Part shown: positions 14,603-15,251 of the stretch, one piece after another | How positions within the stretch are numbered: the first letter of the stretch is position 1 | Layout of the letters: each line of letters opens with the position of its first letter | NCBI GenBank assembly: GCA_023134935.1 | Contig: JAGLUD010000044.1 | Coordinates: 1-15,251 of the forward strand | Length of the DNA stretch: 15,251 nucleotides | From: Paracoccaceae bacterium | Lineage (GTDB): Bacteria; Pseudomonadota; Alphaproteobacteria; Rhodobacterales; Rhodobacteraceae | Direction of reading: 5' to 3' | Notes under the pieces: model-generated | What the model saw: the letters and a program-made list of their open reading frames with translations, nothing else | The model's database searches: none | Told to the model about the DNA's origin: nothing | Made by a program: the position numbers and the translations under genes

Positions 14603-15251
14603 TTGGACAATAATATCGACAGTGCAATTGGTGCTATCCTTGACGCGATCCTCGCGGAAGAGGGTCGCATGGCACCGAAAAAGAGGCTCGTTGTTGAAGC
14701 TGCGATTTTGTGTTTCGCCGAACACGGGTACGAGGCTACTTCAACGCGGATGATTGCGGATAGGGCTGGGGTAGCCGAGGCGACGATATTCCGGCATTTC
14801 AATACGAAAAAAGCGTTGTTGATGCGGATCGTCGAGCCTGTTGTGAAGCGGCTTTTGATACCTGCGGTCGAGGAAGAAGCCGGAGTGTTTCGCCAGCAGG
14901 CAAAGGGCGACTATCGTGCGTTTATTCGGGCGATATTTCTTAGCCGTCTGGCATTTGCGGACCGTTACGCGCCGCTTATACGGATCATCTTGCAGGAGTA
15001 TCTGGTTAATGAAGACCTGCGACAGATGTTGAATGCATACGCGGGCGGGGTATTAGCAAAGGTATCACAGGAAGCTTTCGGTGATTTCTTTGCATCGGGC
15101 GAGATAAAAGATGTTCCGACGGATAGATTGCTTCGCTGGAAGCTGTCGCTGTTCGCTGGGTACTACATTAACCGCACGATTCTGGCACCCGGTGATTGGG
15201 ATGACGAGGCCGAAGTCGATGCAATGCTCGATTTGATAATGTACGGGATTG
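14603..15251 (+). CDS. TetR/AcrR-family transcriptional regulator (3'-partial)
   Basis: The reading frame is open from just after the permease stop to the window end, about 216 codons, and the C-terminus is cut off. Residues about 27-75 from the TTG are a TetR N-terminal domain: VVEAAILCFAEHGYEATSTRMI, ADRAGVAEATIFRHFNTKKALL, with the recognition helix at VAEATIFRHF. The rest is the helical ligand/dimer domain (FIRAIFLSRLAFADRYAPLI, ILQEYLVNEDLRQML). Start choice is uncertain: TTG 14603 lies 3 bases after the permease stop and its first 22 residues (DSAIGAILDAILAEEGR) look coding. ATG 14669 has a better ribosome site (GAAGAGGG) and starts at MAPKKRLVVEAA. Coupling to the permease gene suggests it controls that operon, probably through the 16-bp palindrome at 13468. 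Confidence 0.85.
   Translation, partial: MDNNIDSAIGAILDAILAEEGRMAPKKRLVVEAAILCFAEHGYEATSTRMIADRAGVAEATIFRHFNTKKALLMRIVEPVVKRLLIPAVEEEAGVFRQQAKGDYRAFIRAIFLSRLAFADRYAPLIRIILQEYLVNEDLRQMLNAYAGGVLAKVSQEAFGDFFASGEIKDVPTDRLLRWKLSLFAGYYINRTILAPGDWDDEAEVDAMLDLIMYGI

Overview
The window looks like chromosomal DNA of an alphaproteobacterium of the Rhodobacterales (roseobacter-type). The basis is gene content: a hisC-tyrC pair followed by an extensin-like lipoprotein, a DUF2125 protein, an SBP-OmpA fusion and a QmcA/NfeD pair, together with moderately GC-rich coding DNA. This placement is from family knowledge, not from a database search. I see no tRNA, rRNA, CRISPR array, insertion sequence or sign of recent transfer. 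No gene-free stretch exceeds 300 bases; the longest is 221 bases (10320-10540).

Region 1 (1-2629, + strand) is a tight operon: hisC (5' end outside the window), a prephenate/arogenate dehydrogenase (tyrC), and a lipoprotein with an extensin-like C-terminal domain carrying the LAS-type zinc-peptidase signature. Both junctions are 4-base stop/start overlaps (ATGA, TTGA), so translation is probably coupled.

Region 2 (2825-8863) is rich in exported, envelope-directed proteins. On the + strand are a phosphate-SBP-like/OmpA fusion, a periplasmic rhodanese-like protein and a LysM protein. They are followed by a DUF2125 protein (- strand, overlapping the LysM gene tail to tail), a ChaC-type gamma-glutamylcyclotransferase (+), and a LysM protein with an amino-acid-SBP-like domain (-). 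Three of these combine solute-binding folds and/or peptidoglycan-binding modules (OmpA or LysM) with no ABC transporter nearby.

Region 3 (8933-13417) has two divergent operons. On the - strand are qmcA (SPFH/stomatin) and an NfeD partner, the same pair as E. coli qmcA-ybbJ. On the + strand is a MotA/TolQ/ExbB-like proton-channel protein with a MotB-like partner. The partner has one transmembrane helix bearing an Asp, about 365 residues of coiled coil and an OmpA peptidoglycan-binding domain. This pair may be a cell-wall-anchored, ion-driven envelope motor; it superficially resembles ZorAB but has no other Zorya genes.

Region 4 (13418-15251, + strand) is a YhgE/Pip-like membrane protein followed directly by a TetR-family regulator that runs off the window. 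A perfect 16-base palindrome sits just before the permease gene and is the obvious candidate operator for that regulator.

The shared theme of regions 2 and 3 is envelope architecture: peptidoglycan attachment, proton-motive-force coupling and membrane microdomains. A common pathway is inference only.
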